From Vibrio aphrogenes (GTDB taxonomy: Bacteria > Pseudomonadota > Gammaproteobacteria > Enterobacterales > Vibrionaceae), in the NCBI RefSeq assembly GCF_002157735.2, contig NZ_AP018690.1, positions 558,001 to 622,000 of the forward strand: 64,000 bases of DNA, given 5' to 3'. This document shows positions 33,229 through 41,599 of the stretch, piece after piece. The notes beneath the pieces are model-generated. The model saw only the letters and a list, made by a program, of their open reading frames with translations, was not told where the DNA came from and made no database searches. The translations under genes and the position numbers were made by a program. The stretch's first letter is position 1; each line of letters begins with the position of its first letter.

Positions 33229-35406
33229 TTATTTCGCTACGACTTCTAGCGAGTAAAAGCCTGTCCAAGTGTATTGTTTGTCATTCGCTGCGACCGTGTG
33301 AACAGATTCTTCTGTCGCACCCAATTGATTGCTAACCATAAAAGTAATCAGCGATTTTGCAGTTTCAATTTCAACCACAGAGCCAACTTCATCATGACCC
33401 AGTACTCGAATATCTTGTACTTGACCACGAGCCGCAACCGATTGTTCGAACTCTTCATTAAAGTAGCCATGCGTTTCAAGTGCTGAAGCAAATAACGTTG
33501 AATGTCCTTTAGAACGTAAAATAAACGCCGGCTCATTACGTAAGTTAAAGCTTGGGTCATTCGCACCAGAACGAGTAAAGATCACTTCACCATTGTCATT
33601 TGAACTTGCGCCTAACCAAGTGTAATACGTGTTATTTTGTAGCCAACTCACTAACGCCGTACCTTGTGCTTGGCCTTTCGCTACATTCCATAAATGTTGG
33701 TAGCCAAAGTCATTCCCTAGCGTGTCTAGCTCTTGATTTGCTTGATAGTCAAAGTTCGTACGAATCACTTGACCTTGATATTGATGTGAATAATCGAATT
33801 GATGCTCAGTATTGTCTTCTGACGCTAGGCGATATAAATCCAGCAACAACGGTGCTTCTAATTCCTCTAATTTCAACATGAAAACACTGCGTTGCATGTC
33901 AAAACCTTCGTAATGATCATTAGCAAAGGCACTCATCCCATTCACCGTTGCGTCATCCACCTTGAAGAAGTGTGGTAAACCATGAACGGTATCGGCACGG
34001 TCTGCATCAAAGTTATTTTGGCATTTCTCGTCAATCGTCACGGCATTATGTGCAATCGTTTGACGAGCGTACGATTTATTCTCATCAAGATAACGACCAC
34101 CAAATTTTGGCTCTACGTTCACCCAACGACCAAAACCATATTCACGTAACACTTCTTGACCACGGTTAAAGTACGTAATACCTAACGTATCAAAGTGACC
34201 ATGCCCCATACCATGTTGGCCATAGTTCATCACCAATTGGAATACGTCTTTTTTGTCGTCTTGCATGCGAATAAAGCCTTGAGCACCATTGTGACCTTCA
34301 GGGCCTTCATTAAGCTCAACACTTGGCCAAAATGGCATGCCAATCTCTTTTGAATCAGCCATCGCTTGTTCATAAGCACGAGACAGCTCTAAACCACACG
34401 CATGTAGCCACACTTGGTTTTGAATTTTCGCCATGCCTAATAAGTTATCGTCTAAACCGTAATGTTTGCTATAAAGACTCACGGCAACTTGTACGCCCAT
34501 ATCCGTAATACTCATGGTATGCGATGCGTCGTTCAAGGCAGGAAACTCACCGTTTGGATAAGCCGTCGCGAGTAACGCTTGTACCGTATTGCCAATCACT
34601 TTGTCTTTAAAGTTATAAATATCCAATTCTGGCATATGACGGTGCAAGACTTCTGCAAACACACATAAAGGGCGAATTGCAAAGCGGTGATAATAAGGGC
34701 CTTCCATGTAATAACCAGAAGGTGCGAATAGTTGCGAGATTTGAGCTAAGAAACCACCAGGCCCCATCTCTTGCTTACCTTGTTCGTAGTTATCTAAACC
34801 AAATACCGCCATTTCAAGGTATTCACGTTTATTCACGGCCAAACCACAAATCCCCACCGCGGCCACTGCCCACATACCATGGTTATGAATGCGGTCAAAG
34901 TCATGGCTATATTTCACCGTGAACATATCCAGCATGGGAAGGAATAAGTTTTTTTCAACATGCTGGCATTCGGTCTCAGACATAAACTCTTTCACGCAAG
35001 AGTAAGCCAAGCTAGCGTACATTAACCACATGTGTTCATTTAAAATTTGGTGGAATAAACGACCCGTTGGGTTAGTGTTTTTCTGCACATGGAAATCAAA
35101 TTGCAGGTATTTATCGGCATAAAGGCTTAAAAGCTCAGCAACAAACTGCGCGTATTTTTTTTCTTTTGTAATCAAATACAGACGGCCTGCTAAGCTCATA
35201 TAGTTGTAGTTTTGCTTATGGCGGTTGTGTTCATAACCCCCCGCTTCACCATGGCCAGGTACGTCATATTCTAAGGCCATAAACGCATCCACATCTTTTT
35301 TAATGGTGGCGATAGTTTTGCCCATTAAGCTATCGCGACCCACTTCCTTTCTTAGCTCTAACACTTCTTCTGCACTTAATAATACGGCAGCCAATTCATT
35401 ACTCAT
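33229..35406 (-). CDS. Oligoalginate lyase, PL17 (second copy)
   Basis: About 725 residues, same architecture as the neighbouring PL17: alpha/alpha-toroid with HNHGMWAVAAVGI, catalytic-region YYMEGPYYHRF, then a heparinase-like sheet domain with GHGHFDTLGIT and AHNAVTIDEK. No signal peptide. It is the first gene of the minus-strand run PL17-PL17-symporter, and a motif site (35450-35460) lies 44 bases upstream of its ATG at 35406. The two copies differ in loops near the active site (for example an extra QEMGPGG), so they may divide labour between M- and G-ended or short and long oligomers; this is inferred. Confidence 0.93.
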   Translation of the reverse strand: MSNELAAVLLSAEEVLELRKEVGRDSLMGKTIATIKKDVDAFMALEYDVPGHGEAGGYEHNRHKQNYNYMSLAGRLYLITKEKKYAQFVAELLSLYADKYLQFDFHVQKNTNPTGRLFHQILNEHMWLMYASLAYSCVKEFMSETECQHVEKNLFLPMLDMFTVKYSHDFDRIHNHGMWAVAAVGICGLAVNKREYLEMAVFGLDNYEQGKQEMGPGGFLAQISQLFAPSGYYMEGPYYHRFAIRPLCVFAEVLHRHMPELDIYNFKDKVIGNTVQALLATAYPNGEFPALNDASHTMSITDMGVQVAVSLYSKHYGLDDNLLGMAKIQNQVWLHACGLELSRAYEQAMADSKEIGMPFWPSVELNEGPEGHNGAQGFIRMQDDKKDVFQLVMNYGQHGMGHGHFDTLGITYFNRGQEVLREYGFGRWVNVEPKFGGRYLDENKSYARQTIAHNAVTIDEKCQNNFDADRADTVHGLPHFFKVDDATVNGMSAFANDHYEGFDMQRSVFMLKLEELEAPLLLDLYRLASEDNTEHQFDYSHQYQGQVIRTNFDYQANQELDTLGNDFGYQHLWNVAKGQAQGTALVSWLQNNTYYTWLGASSNDNGEVIFTRSGANDPSFNLRNEPAFILRSKGHSTLFASALETHGYFNEEFEQSVAARGQVQDIRVLGHDEVGSVVEIETAKSLITFMVSNQLGATEESVHTVAANDKQYTWTGFYSLEVVAK

Positions 35407-35449
35407 CTTACTTACCCTCAAGCGATAACATTAAATATCATTGCGGATA

Positions 35450-35460
35450 AAGTAATACAA
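35450..35460 (-). promoter_or_regulatory. Alginate-regulon motif site 10
   Basis: AAGTAATACAA (reverse complement TTGTATTACTT), two mismatches from the palindrome, upstream of the PL17 operon. Confidence 0.65.
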
Positions 35461-35635
35461 TAAGGCTTGGATATCACCTCACTTTTTATCAAACAAAGAA
35501 GTAAGTCACATTTATAATACCGTCATAATCATTTGAAAAAGTCTTTATTACTAAAGGACGTTTAGCCATAACCTAAGCTAATCACCTCCGGTTTATAATT
35601 ATTTTTTTGACTTACATCACGAACAAATAGAGATA

Positions 35636-35646
35636 TTGTATTACAA
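35636..35646. promoter_or_regulatory. Alginate-regulon motif site 11 (perfect palindrome)
   Basis: TTGTATTACAA, a perfect inverted repeat 62 bases upstream of the kdgF-kdgK-eda operon start. Confidence 0.72.
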
Positions 35647-35707
35647 AAGAATTTTTCGGTTATGATGCAGCTAATCATTTATTGAATATAAAAATTAGAG
35701 AGGCAAC

Positions 35708-36052
35708 ATGAGTCTAGTAAATCCTTTTTTCCAAATTGATGAACACGAATGGGAAGAAATTGGCGGCGGCATTAAGCGTAAGATTGTTGGTTATACTGAC
35801 GACCTAATGGCGGTACACTTATGCTTTGATAAAGGTGCTATCGGTGCTCCTCATACTCACGAAATTCATGACCAAATTGGTTATGTGGTTGAAGGCAGCT
35901 TTGAAGCAGAAATCAATGGTGAAAAACGCGTTCTGAAAAAAGGCGATGCTTATATTGCTCGTAAACACATGGAACATGGTGCTGTTGCGTTAGAGCAAGA
36001 CAGCATTCTATTAGATATGTTTTCTCCAGCACGTGAAGACTTTTTAAAATAA
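35708..36052 (+). CDS. kdgF: KdgF-type cupin, unsaturated uronate to ketouronate conversion
   Basis: A 114-residue single cupin. KdgF speeds the ring opening of 4,5-unsaturated monouronates released by lyases, giving DEH (or DKI from pectin). Metal ligands expected for KdgF are present: His49 and His51 in PHTHEIHD, Gln56 and His90 in KHMEHG, all shifted by three from published KdgF positions. It is the first gene of an operon with kdgK (21-base gap) and eda (19-base gap), so the operon covers three consecutive chemical stages except the DEH reductase. A perfect motif palindrome lies upstream. Confidence 0.93.
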   Translation: MSLVNPFFQIDEHEWEEIGGGIKRKIVGYTDDLMAVHLCFDKGAIGAPHTHEIHDQIGYVVEGSFEAEINGEKRVLKKGDAYIARKHMEHGAVALEQDSILLDMFSPAREDFLK

Positions 36053-36072
36053 GCAACCCATTAGGTGTAAAT

Positions 36073-37005
36073 ATGACAACATTCAATATTGCTGTGATTG
36101 GCGAATGCATGATCGAACTGCAACAGTCTGGTGAGCTTCTGAGCCAAAAATTTGGTGGTGATACTCTCAATACTGCATTGTATTTGTCGCGCCTAACACA
36201 AAATTCCCCGGTGAAAACCAGCTACATTACCGCTCTCGGCCAAGAAAGCTTTAGCCAAAACATGCTAAACAGCTGGAACAATGAAGGCATCGATACACAA
36301 CATATCTTGCGTTTACAGAACAAACAACCTGGTATGTATTACATCGAAACGGATGCCACCGGTGAACGTAGCTTCTTTTATTGGCGTAATGATGCTGCAG
36401 CCAAATATGTTTTCGATCAACCAGAAAGCCCAGCGTTATTAGAGAAGCTGGCGCAATTTGATGCTATTTATTTAACTGGCATCACCTTAGCCATTCTCAC
36501 TCCAAATGGTCGTGAACAGCTTTTCAACCTAATGAGCCAATTAAAAGCCAAAGGCGGTAAAGTCATTTTTGATAATAATTACCGACCAAAATTATGGCCA
36601 TCAATCGAAGCGGCTCAACAAGCTTACTTGAAAGTATTAAGTTATACCGATATTGCCCTATTGACCTTTGACGATGAACAAGACCTCTTTGGTGATGACA
36701 ATATTGAACAGTGCATTGCGCGCACCCAAGGACAAGGCGTACAAGAAATCGCCATTAAACGCGGTAGCAAAGATTGTGTCGTGATTGAAGCAGATTCCAT
36801 CCAATACGTCCCAACCAAGCCAATTGACAATGTGGTCGATACCACCGCAGCCGGTGACTCATTTAGCGCTGGATACTTAGCCAAACGCCTCAATGGACAC
36901 AGTGCTAAAGATTCTGCCTTATCTGGTCATTTAGTCGCGGGCACCGTGATTCAATATCAAGGTGCGATCATTCCACAAACCGCGATGCCAAATATCGGAT
37001 TATAA
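36073..37005 (+). CDS. kdgK: 2-dehydro-3-deoxygluconokinase
   Basis: PfkB-family sugar kinase of 310 residues that phosphorylates KDG to KDPG with ATP. The C-terminal PfkB signature DTTAAGDSFSAGY lies at 256-268 with catalytic Asp262; the N-terminal GGDTLNTALYLSRL (28-41) is the substrate-binding region. It is the second gene of the kdgF-kdgK-eda operon. No oddities in length or motifs. Confidence 0.95.
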   Translation: MTTFNIAVIGECMIELQQSGELLSQKFGGDTLNTALYLSRLTQNSPVKTSYITALGQESFSQNMLNSWNNEGIDTQHILRLQNKQPGMYYIETDATGERSFFYWRNDAAAKYVFDQPESPALLEKLAQFDAIYLTGITLAILTPNGREQLFNLMSQLKAKGGKVIFDNNYRPKLWPSIEAAQQAYLKVLSYTDIALLTFDDEQDLFGDDNIEQCIARTQGQGVQEIAIKRGSKDCVVIEADSIQYVPTKPIDNVVDTTAAGDSFSAGYLAKRLNGHSAKDSALSGHLVAGTVIQYQGAIIPQTAMPNIGL

Positions 37006-37023
37006 GTTTTTTAAGGATTTACT

Positions 37024-37647
37024 ATGTCGACACTCGATCAACAACTTGCACAATTAAAAGTCATTCCTGTTATTGCTTTAAATAAAGTAGAGCATGCCCT
37101 ACCACTGGCGAAAGCCTTAATGGAAAATGGTATGCCATGCGCTGAAATCACCTTTCGTACTGAAGCGGCAGTAGGTGCAATCAAAGCAATGCGTGAAGCC
37201 TACCCAGACATGCTCATCGGCGCGGGGACTATTTTAACCCCAGAGCAGGTCGATCAAGCGATTGATGCAGGTGTGGATTTTATCGTTAGCCCAGGGCTAA
37301 ACCCGACCACCGTAAAATACTGCCAATCTAAAAACATGCCAATCGTTCCGGGTGTAAACAACCCAAGCCTCGTTGAGCAAGCAATGGAATTGGGCTTAAA
37401 AACCGTTAAATTCTTCCCAGCAGAACCTTCTGGTGGCGTAAACATGCTAAAAGCACTGACCGCTGTGTATCCAGTTAAATTCATGCCAACCGGCGGCGTA
37501 AGCTTAAGCAATATTGACAACTACTTAAGCATCCCCGCGGTATTAGCGTGTGGCGGAACTTGGATGGTACCAACACAACTCATTGATAATGAGCAATGGG
37601 CCGAGCTTGGTACTCTCATCAAAGACGCCGTCAGCAAAGTGAACTAA
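37024..37647 (+). CDS. eda: KDPG/KHG aldolase
   Basis: Splits 2-keto-3-deoxy-6-phosphogluconate into pyruvate and glyceraldehyde 3-phosphate. The 207-residue class I aldolase has the Schiff-base Lys129 in TVKFFPAEPSGG, with Glu41 and Arg45 in EITFRT, matching the E. coli enzyme with a shift of four. It is the last gene of the kdgF-kdgK-eda operon; a strong terminator follows at 37677. It ends the alginate route and is shared with glucuronate breakdown and the Entner-Doudoroff pathway. Confidence 0.96.
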   Translation: MSTLDQQLAQLKVIPVIALNKVEHALPLAKALMENGMPCAEITFRTEAAVGAIKAMREAYPDMLIGAGTILTPEQVDQAIDAGVDFIVSPGLNPTTVKYCQSKNMPIVPGVNNPSLVEQAMELGLKTVKFFPAEPSGGVNMLKALTAVYPVKFMPTGGVSLSNIDNYLSIPAVLACGGTWMVPTQLIDNEQWAELGTLIKDAVSKVN

Positions 37648-37676
37648 TTTATCATTCCGACCCTGAATGATGGTTT

Positions 37677-37704
37677 GCCTCAGCTCCCCGGCTGGGGCTT
37701 TTTT
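37677..37704 (+). terminator. Terminator of the kdgF-kdgK-eda operon
   Basis: Eight-base stem GCCTCAGC / GCTGGGGC, 6-base loop, then six T. Confidence 0.9.
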
Positions 37705-37716
37705 CTTTTTAAATAA

Positions 37717-37850
37717 CTCACTTCAACTGCGAATAAGAGTGTCACAATAACAAGTCTAACCGTTTGATATAAAAGTGATATAATAGCTATCTAGTAGCTA
37801 AGGTTAATGACTTTTTCTCAACCCTACAATTTGGAATGAATAACAAGGCT
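37717..37850. repeat. Inverted-repeat element copy C (decayed, left part only)
   Basis: Left end CTTCAACTGCGAATAA followed by the shared GAGTGTCACAATAACAAGTC and, further on, AATTTGGAATGAATAACAAG, matching the first 130 bases or so of copies B and D. The right half and right end are not recognisable. Confidence 0.7.
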
Positions 37851-37997
37851 CTCCGATGGTGAGTAGTATGATTTGACGCTTCTCAGAATCGTGCATCTCC
37901 CCTTGAGTCCATGTACACTATGACCGTTCGAGAAAAGCATGGCCCATCGATAAAAGAATATTCAACGGCTTTATTATTGAGTGAGATCATCTAAGAA

Positions 37998-38747
37998 ATG
38001 ATAAATTATGACCCCAAACGTGCATACCAAGTGTTAGGTTTAACCTTGAGAAAAGAAATCTCAGATGGCCTGTATCCGGTTGGAAGTCGGTTGCCACCTG
38101 AGCGAGACATTGCTGAACGATTAAACGTTGGGCGAACCGTGGTACGTGAAGCCATTATCATGTTAGAGCTGGAAAATTTAGTTGAAGTGAAAAAAGGCTC
38201 TGGGGTCTACGTCATCAACTTACCTAACGTCGTTAACATTAAAGAAAATGAAGATGTCGGCCCGTTCGAGATGCTACAAGCCAGGCAATTGTTAGAAAGT
38301 AATATCGCCGAATTTGCCGCCCTACAAGCGACACCCGCCGATATCGAACGCATGAGAGAAGCGCTAGAAATTGAACAAGATGACCTCAAAAATCAGGTCA
38401 TTAACCCAACAGGGGATAAACTGTTCCATCTTTCTATCGCTCAAGCGACACAAAACTCCGTGCTGGTTGATATTCTTAAACATGAGTGGGACAGAAGAGA
38501 ATCTAGCTCTATGTGGAACAAATTACACTGCCATATAGAAACCACAGAATACAAAGAAGAATGGTTAAAGGATCATCAAAACATCCTCATTGCCATGCGC
38601 AAGAAATCGCCCGTAGAAGCTAAACATGCTATGTGGCAACACTTAGAAAATGTTAAAAATCGACTCTTAGAGTTATCAGACTTTGATGACCCTCATTTTG
38701 ATGGTTATTTATTTGAATCCATCCCATCAGTAAAAATCACAAAATAA
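37998..38747 (+). CDS. FadR-subfamily GntR regulator (UxuR/ExuR-like)
   Basis: A 249-residue regulator: winged helix-turn-helix with PPERDIAERLNVGRTVVREAIIMLELENLVEVKKGSGVYV (about 33-72), then an FCD domain. The wording of the helix-turn-helix is close to E. coli ExuR/UxuR, unlike regulators A and B in this window. A box matching the UxuR/ExuR consensus layout lies at 41512-41527, between uxuB and a symporter gene, which makes this protein the likely regulator of uxuA, uxuB and that symporter. The effector is probably a fructuronate- or mannonate-like acid; inferred. Confidence 0.85.
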   Translation: MINYDPKRAYQVLGLTLRKEISDGLYPVGSRLPPERDIAERLNVGRTVVREAIIMLELENLVEVKKGSGVYVINLPNVVNIKENEDVGPFEMLQARQLLESNIAEFAALQATPADIERMREALEIEQDDLKNQVINPTGDKLFHLSIAQATQNSVLVDILKHEWDRRESSSMWNKLHCHIETTEYKEEWLKDHQNILIAMRKKSPVEAKHAMWQHLENVKNRLLELSDFDDPHFDGYLFESIPSVKITK

Positions 38748-38771
38748 CCCCAGCATAAGGGGTTATTTTTG
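38741..38771. terminator. Bidirectional terminator between GntR and manA
   Basis: AAATAACCCC / GGGGTTATTT stem with T-rich flanks on both strands; the GntR stop codon lies inside the stem. Confidence 0.85.
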
Positions 38772-38809
38772 TGCTGATTCATTCTCAAACCTATTTTTAA
38801 AGATAATTA

Positions 38810-39898
38810 TCAGCCATTATGTTCAGGTGGATAACACTCTATAATATCCACACCCTCATCAGAAAGTATGGTGATGCTGTCTAAGCCTGCTGGGCAGAAA
38901 AACTTATCAAATTCTTTCAAGTGTAAGACTTCGTCACCAATGAATAGAGTACATTGCCCAGAGCTAATAATGCCGATATAAAACTCAGATTCCGATTTGG
39001 TCACTTGCCCATTAATTTTTGATAAACATACACGGTATCTATCAGTTGTTGTTTCATCAATTAATGAATATTTCCCTGAGCCATTTCCATAATCCAATAT
39101 TAGGCGCTGTTGCTTTTGATTGTATTTGATCACATCAGCAACCGAGTGTTTCGAGTAATCAAAAACATCCAGACAAAAGTCCAAATCTCTTTTCATGAAC
39201 CTAGCTTCTTCTGGCAATGTATAGCCACCTCGCTCAAATTCAAATCGAACCGCCCAATCGGAAGGTTCCATGACTTCAATCATGAGTATGCCTTCACCGA
39301 TGGCATGTGGCATCCCTCCGGGAATGAAATAACACTCTCCCTCTTTAACCGGTATTTTTTTAAAGCATGATTTCAAACTGGTGATATCTTGCTTGAGGAT
39401 AATCTCTTTTAATTCATCTTTGCTGGGCGGGTTTTGAAAGCCTAAATACAGATAAGGGTCTTGTACCTCATCTCGAACTTTTAAAATATAATACGCTTCT
39501 GCTTTACCTGAATTTGAATTTAAGTGCTTTAATGAAAAATCTCTTGTTGGGTGAACTTGAAAGTGTAGCCGAATTGATGAATCGAGAAACTTCACCAATA
39601 CCATTGGATTTGCTCCGTATTGGGCGACGTGTTTCTCTCCAAGGAAATAATCAGGGTCGAGGGCAATTAATTGTGAAAAGTGGATTCTCTCGTTGCCTAA
39701 AATGGCAATAGACTCCCCTTCTTGTATGTCCTCTCTGCCCGGGTTAACGGCTTTGGTGGTTGAAGCAATCCATTCTTCCGGAAAGTGCGTGTCTTGCGGA
39801 GATTGCGCCCCTCCTAGGCTATCTAAGGTTTTGCCACCTAAATACGAACGCCAAACGCGGTTATTTTCAAATTGAATTACTTGGTTTTTATACTTCAT
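38810..39898 (-). CDS. manA: Class I mannose-6-phosphate isomerase
   Basis: A 362-residue zinc-dependent cupin-fold isomerase (fructose 6-phosphate to mannose 6-phosphate). Metal-site motifs are present: FQVHPTRDF (about 113-121) and the PGGMPHAIGEG loop (about 193-203). It is 29 bases downstream of uxuB on the same strand, so cotranscribed. A phosphomannose isomerase in a uronate operon is unusual; it may act on a related sugar, or serve mannose recycling. The sequence is of the shorter, degradative-type class I group as judged by length. Reaction assignment is by family only. Confidence 0.82.
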   Translation of the reverse strand: MKYKNQVIQFENNRVWRSYLGGKTLDSLGGAQSPQDTHFPEEWIASTTKAVNPGREDIQEGESIAILGNERIHFSQLIALDPDYFLGEKHVAQYGANPMVLVKFLDSSIRLHFQVHPTRDFSLKHLNSNSGKAEAYYILKVRDEVQDPYLYLGFQNPPSKDELKEIILKQDITSLKSCFKKIPVKEGECYFIPGGMPHAIGEGILMIEVMEPSDWAVRFEFERGGYTLPEEARFMKRDLDFCLDVFDYSKHSVADVIKYNQKQQRLILDYGNGSGKYSLIDETTTDRYRVCLSKINGQVTKSESEFYIGIISSGQCTLFIGDEVLHLKEFDKFFCPAGLDSITILSDEGVDIIECYPPEHNG

Positions 39899-39927
39899 TG
39901 TCTTCTCAACTTTATCTTTTGTCAGCG

Positions 39928-41400
39928 TTAACGGAGCGGTTTTTCATCAACCAAAGGGGTTTCATCAACCAAAGCATAGAGTGTTTCTTTGACTCCATGA
40001 CGTAAAAAACTTTCATACCTCAAAGCGACTTTTTCAACAAACTCCTTATCCTGACTGATTTCACTATCAAAAATACTTTCAATGGCAAATAGCGCCTTCA
40101 CTCTTTCAGAAGGAGTGAGGCCTTGTTTTTTTATACTCAGATAGCGTTCAGCTAAAGGATCATTAACGATGATGTCATTAAACTCGCTTTTTTGCGCCGT
40201 CACATAAAACATCCAGCCAGCCACAGCAAGCTCTAACCACTGAGTACTCTGACCTTTCACTCGTAGGCACTTGATTGATTCACAAAATCTTGGTGGTAAT
40301 TTTTGGCTTCCATCGGTGGCTATTTGTGCGGTTTGATGTTGCAGTTTAGGGTTTTCAAAGCGCTCAACCAATAAATCAGCATACTGATTGACATCAATAT
40401 TGTCTGGCATTGCTAAGGTTTGCGCTTGTTCATTAAGCATAAAATCCACAATAGCCGCTTTAAAATATGGGTCAGCCATCGCTTCTGAAATATATTGATA
40501 ACCACTTAAATATCCTAAGTAAGCTAAAAATGAATGACTGCCATTGAGCATTCTTAATTTCATTTTTTCGAATGGGCGGACATCATGAACAAACTGTGCC
40601 CCCACTTTGTCCCAATCAGGTCGACCACAAACAAAATTATCTTCGATCACCCATTGACGGAACGATTCGCAAGTCACCGCACAAGGATCAAAATAGCCTA
40701 ATGCTTGCTCAACACTCTGCAATGACTCCGCTGTCACCGCCGGAACAATTCTATCGACCATGGTATTAGGAAAGGTGACGTTATCTTCAATCCATTGCGC
40801 CAACTTAGCATCAATCAAACGGGCGTAGCTGATAATGGCTTTTTTTGCCACATCACCATTTTGTTGAATATTATCGCAAGACAAAACCGTAAAGGCAGAT
40901 AAATGCCTTAATTGACGCAGTTTTAGAGCCGCGACAATATAACCAATGGCAGATTGAGGCCGCATCGGTGAAGACACATCATGTTGTATTAAGGGATTAT
41001 TGAGATCTAAATTTCCACTGCTTGGCTCAATACAATAACCTTTCTCAGTGATGGTCAAGGAGACAATTTTGATCGCTTCACAGGCCATCAACTCAACGAT
41101 CGTTTCAACCCCATGCTCAGCCGGATGATAGGCATAAGCAATTGAGTTTGATATTTTTAATTCGTCTTTTTCATTCCCCCTTTCCAAAACCGCATATTGC
41201 TGCTTTTGTTGATTCAGTTGGTTAACCAAATCAAGAGATCCAAACAAGTTCACCGTTGCAATTGCCCAGTTTTCGCTCTCTTTTTGATCGTTCAATTCAC
41301 TGGTATATAAGGCTTGATGGGCCCGATGAAACGCACCAAGCCCAATATGAACCATCTTGACGTCACGAGAAATAACCTCATTAAACAAGGTCTTAGTCAT
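39928..41400 (-). CDS. uxuB: Fructuronate reductase (mannitol dehydrogenase family)
   Basis: Reduces D-fructuronate to D-mannonate with NADH. The protein aligns well with E. coli UxuB by eye: VHIGLGAFHRAHQAL near the start, VSLTITEKGYCI, FTVLSCDNI, FPNTMVDRIVPA and KLRMLNGSHSFLAYLGYLSG, the last containing the Lys-Asn-His catalytic set. About 490 residues. Start 41400 (MTKTLF) has a GGTG site; the open frame extends to 41427. The C-terminus has a duplicated VDETPL/VDEKPL from an 18-bp tandem duplication (39942-39977). It pairs with manA in an operon and with uxuA across the locus. No uxaC was seen. Confidence 0.93.
   Translation of the reverse strand: MTKTLFNEVISRDVKMVHIGLGAFHRAHQALYTSELNDQKESENWAIATVNLFGSLDLVNQLNQQKQQYAVLERGNEKDELKISNSIAYAYHPAEHGVETIVELMACEAIKIVSLTITEKGYCIEPSSGNLDLNNPLIQHDVSSPMRPQSAIGYIVAALKLRQLRHLSAFTVLSCDNIQQNGDVAKKAIISYARLIDAKLAQWIEDNVTFPNTMVDRIVPAVTAESLQSVEQALGYFDPCAVTCESFRQWVIEDNFVCGRPDWDKVGAQFVHDVRPFEKMKLRMLNGSHSFLAYLGYLSGYQYISEAMADPYFKAAIVDFMLNEQAQTLAMPDNIDVNQYADLLVERFENPKLQHQTAQIATDGSQKLPPRFCESIKCLRVKGQSTQWLELAVAGWMFYVTAQKSEFNDIIVNDPLAERYLSIKKQGLTPSERVKALFAIESIFDSEISQDKEFVEKVALRYESFLRHGVKETLYALVDETPLVDEKPLR
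39942..39977. repeat. In-frame 18-bp tandem duplication in the uxuB C-terminus
   Basis: TTTCATCAACCAAAGGGG followed by TTTCATCAACCAAAGCAT; in the protein this duplicates VDETPL as VDEKPL just before the stop. Confidence 0.85.
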
Positions 41401-41479
41401 AAAAGTACACCTTAAATCTCTATTCATACCACAATCTACTCTGAGTAATAAGATACACCCATTTATAGTATTTGATTAT

Positions 41480-41490
41480 TAATAATACAA
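41480..41490 (-). promoter_or_regulatory. Alginate-regulon motif site 12
   Basis: TAATAATACAA (reverse complement TTGTATTATTA), 80 bases upstream of uxuB, in the divergent uxuB/symporter region. Confidence 0.6.
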
Positions 41491-41511
41491 AATGTGTGAC
41501 AAAGGTCGACC

Positions 41512-41527
41512 AATTGGACAACCAATT
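41512..41527. promoter_or_regulatory. UxuR/ExuR-type operator candidate
   Basis: AATTGGACAACCAATT: arms AATTGG and CCAATT separated by four bases, the same layout as the E. coli UxuR/ExuR box (AATTGG-N4-CCAATT). It sits in the divergent region between uxuB and the symporter gene, the natural place for the UxuR-like regulator encoded at 37998-38747. Confidence 0.7.
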
Positions 41528-41599
41528 TTGACAGCGTGATGAATTCAGGAGTAAAACAAGTTGGTTTCTTATTACTTTGAACTGAATAAAGGCTAAATT

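Larger units (their letters stand above)
35407..35707. other. Divergent control region between PL17 and kdgF
   Basis: About 300 AT-rich bases with one motif site near each gene (35450-35460 and the perfect palindrome at 35636-35646). No gene seen. Confidence 0.65.
37648..37997. other. Intergenic region between eda and a GntR gene
   Basis: Holds the eda terminator and a decayed copy of the inverted-repeat element (37717-37850). No gene and no TTGTATTAT motif seen. Confidence 0.55.
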
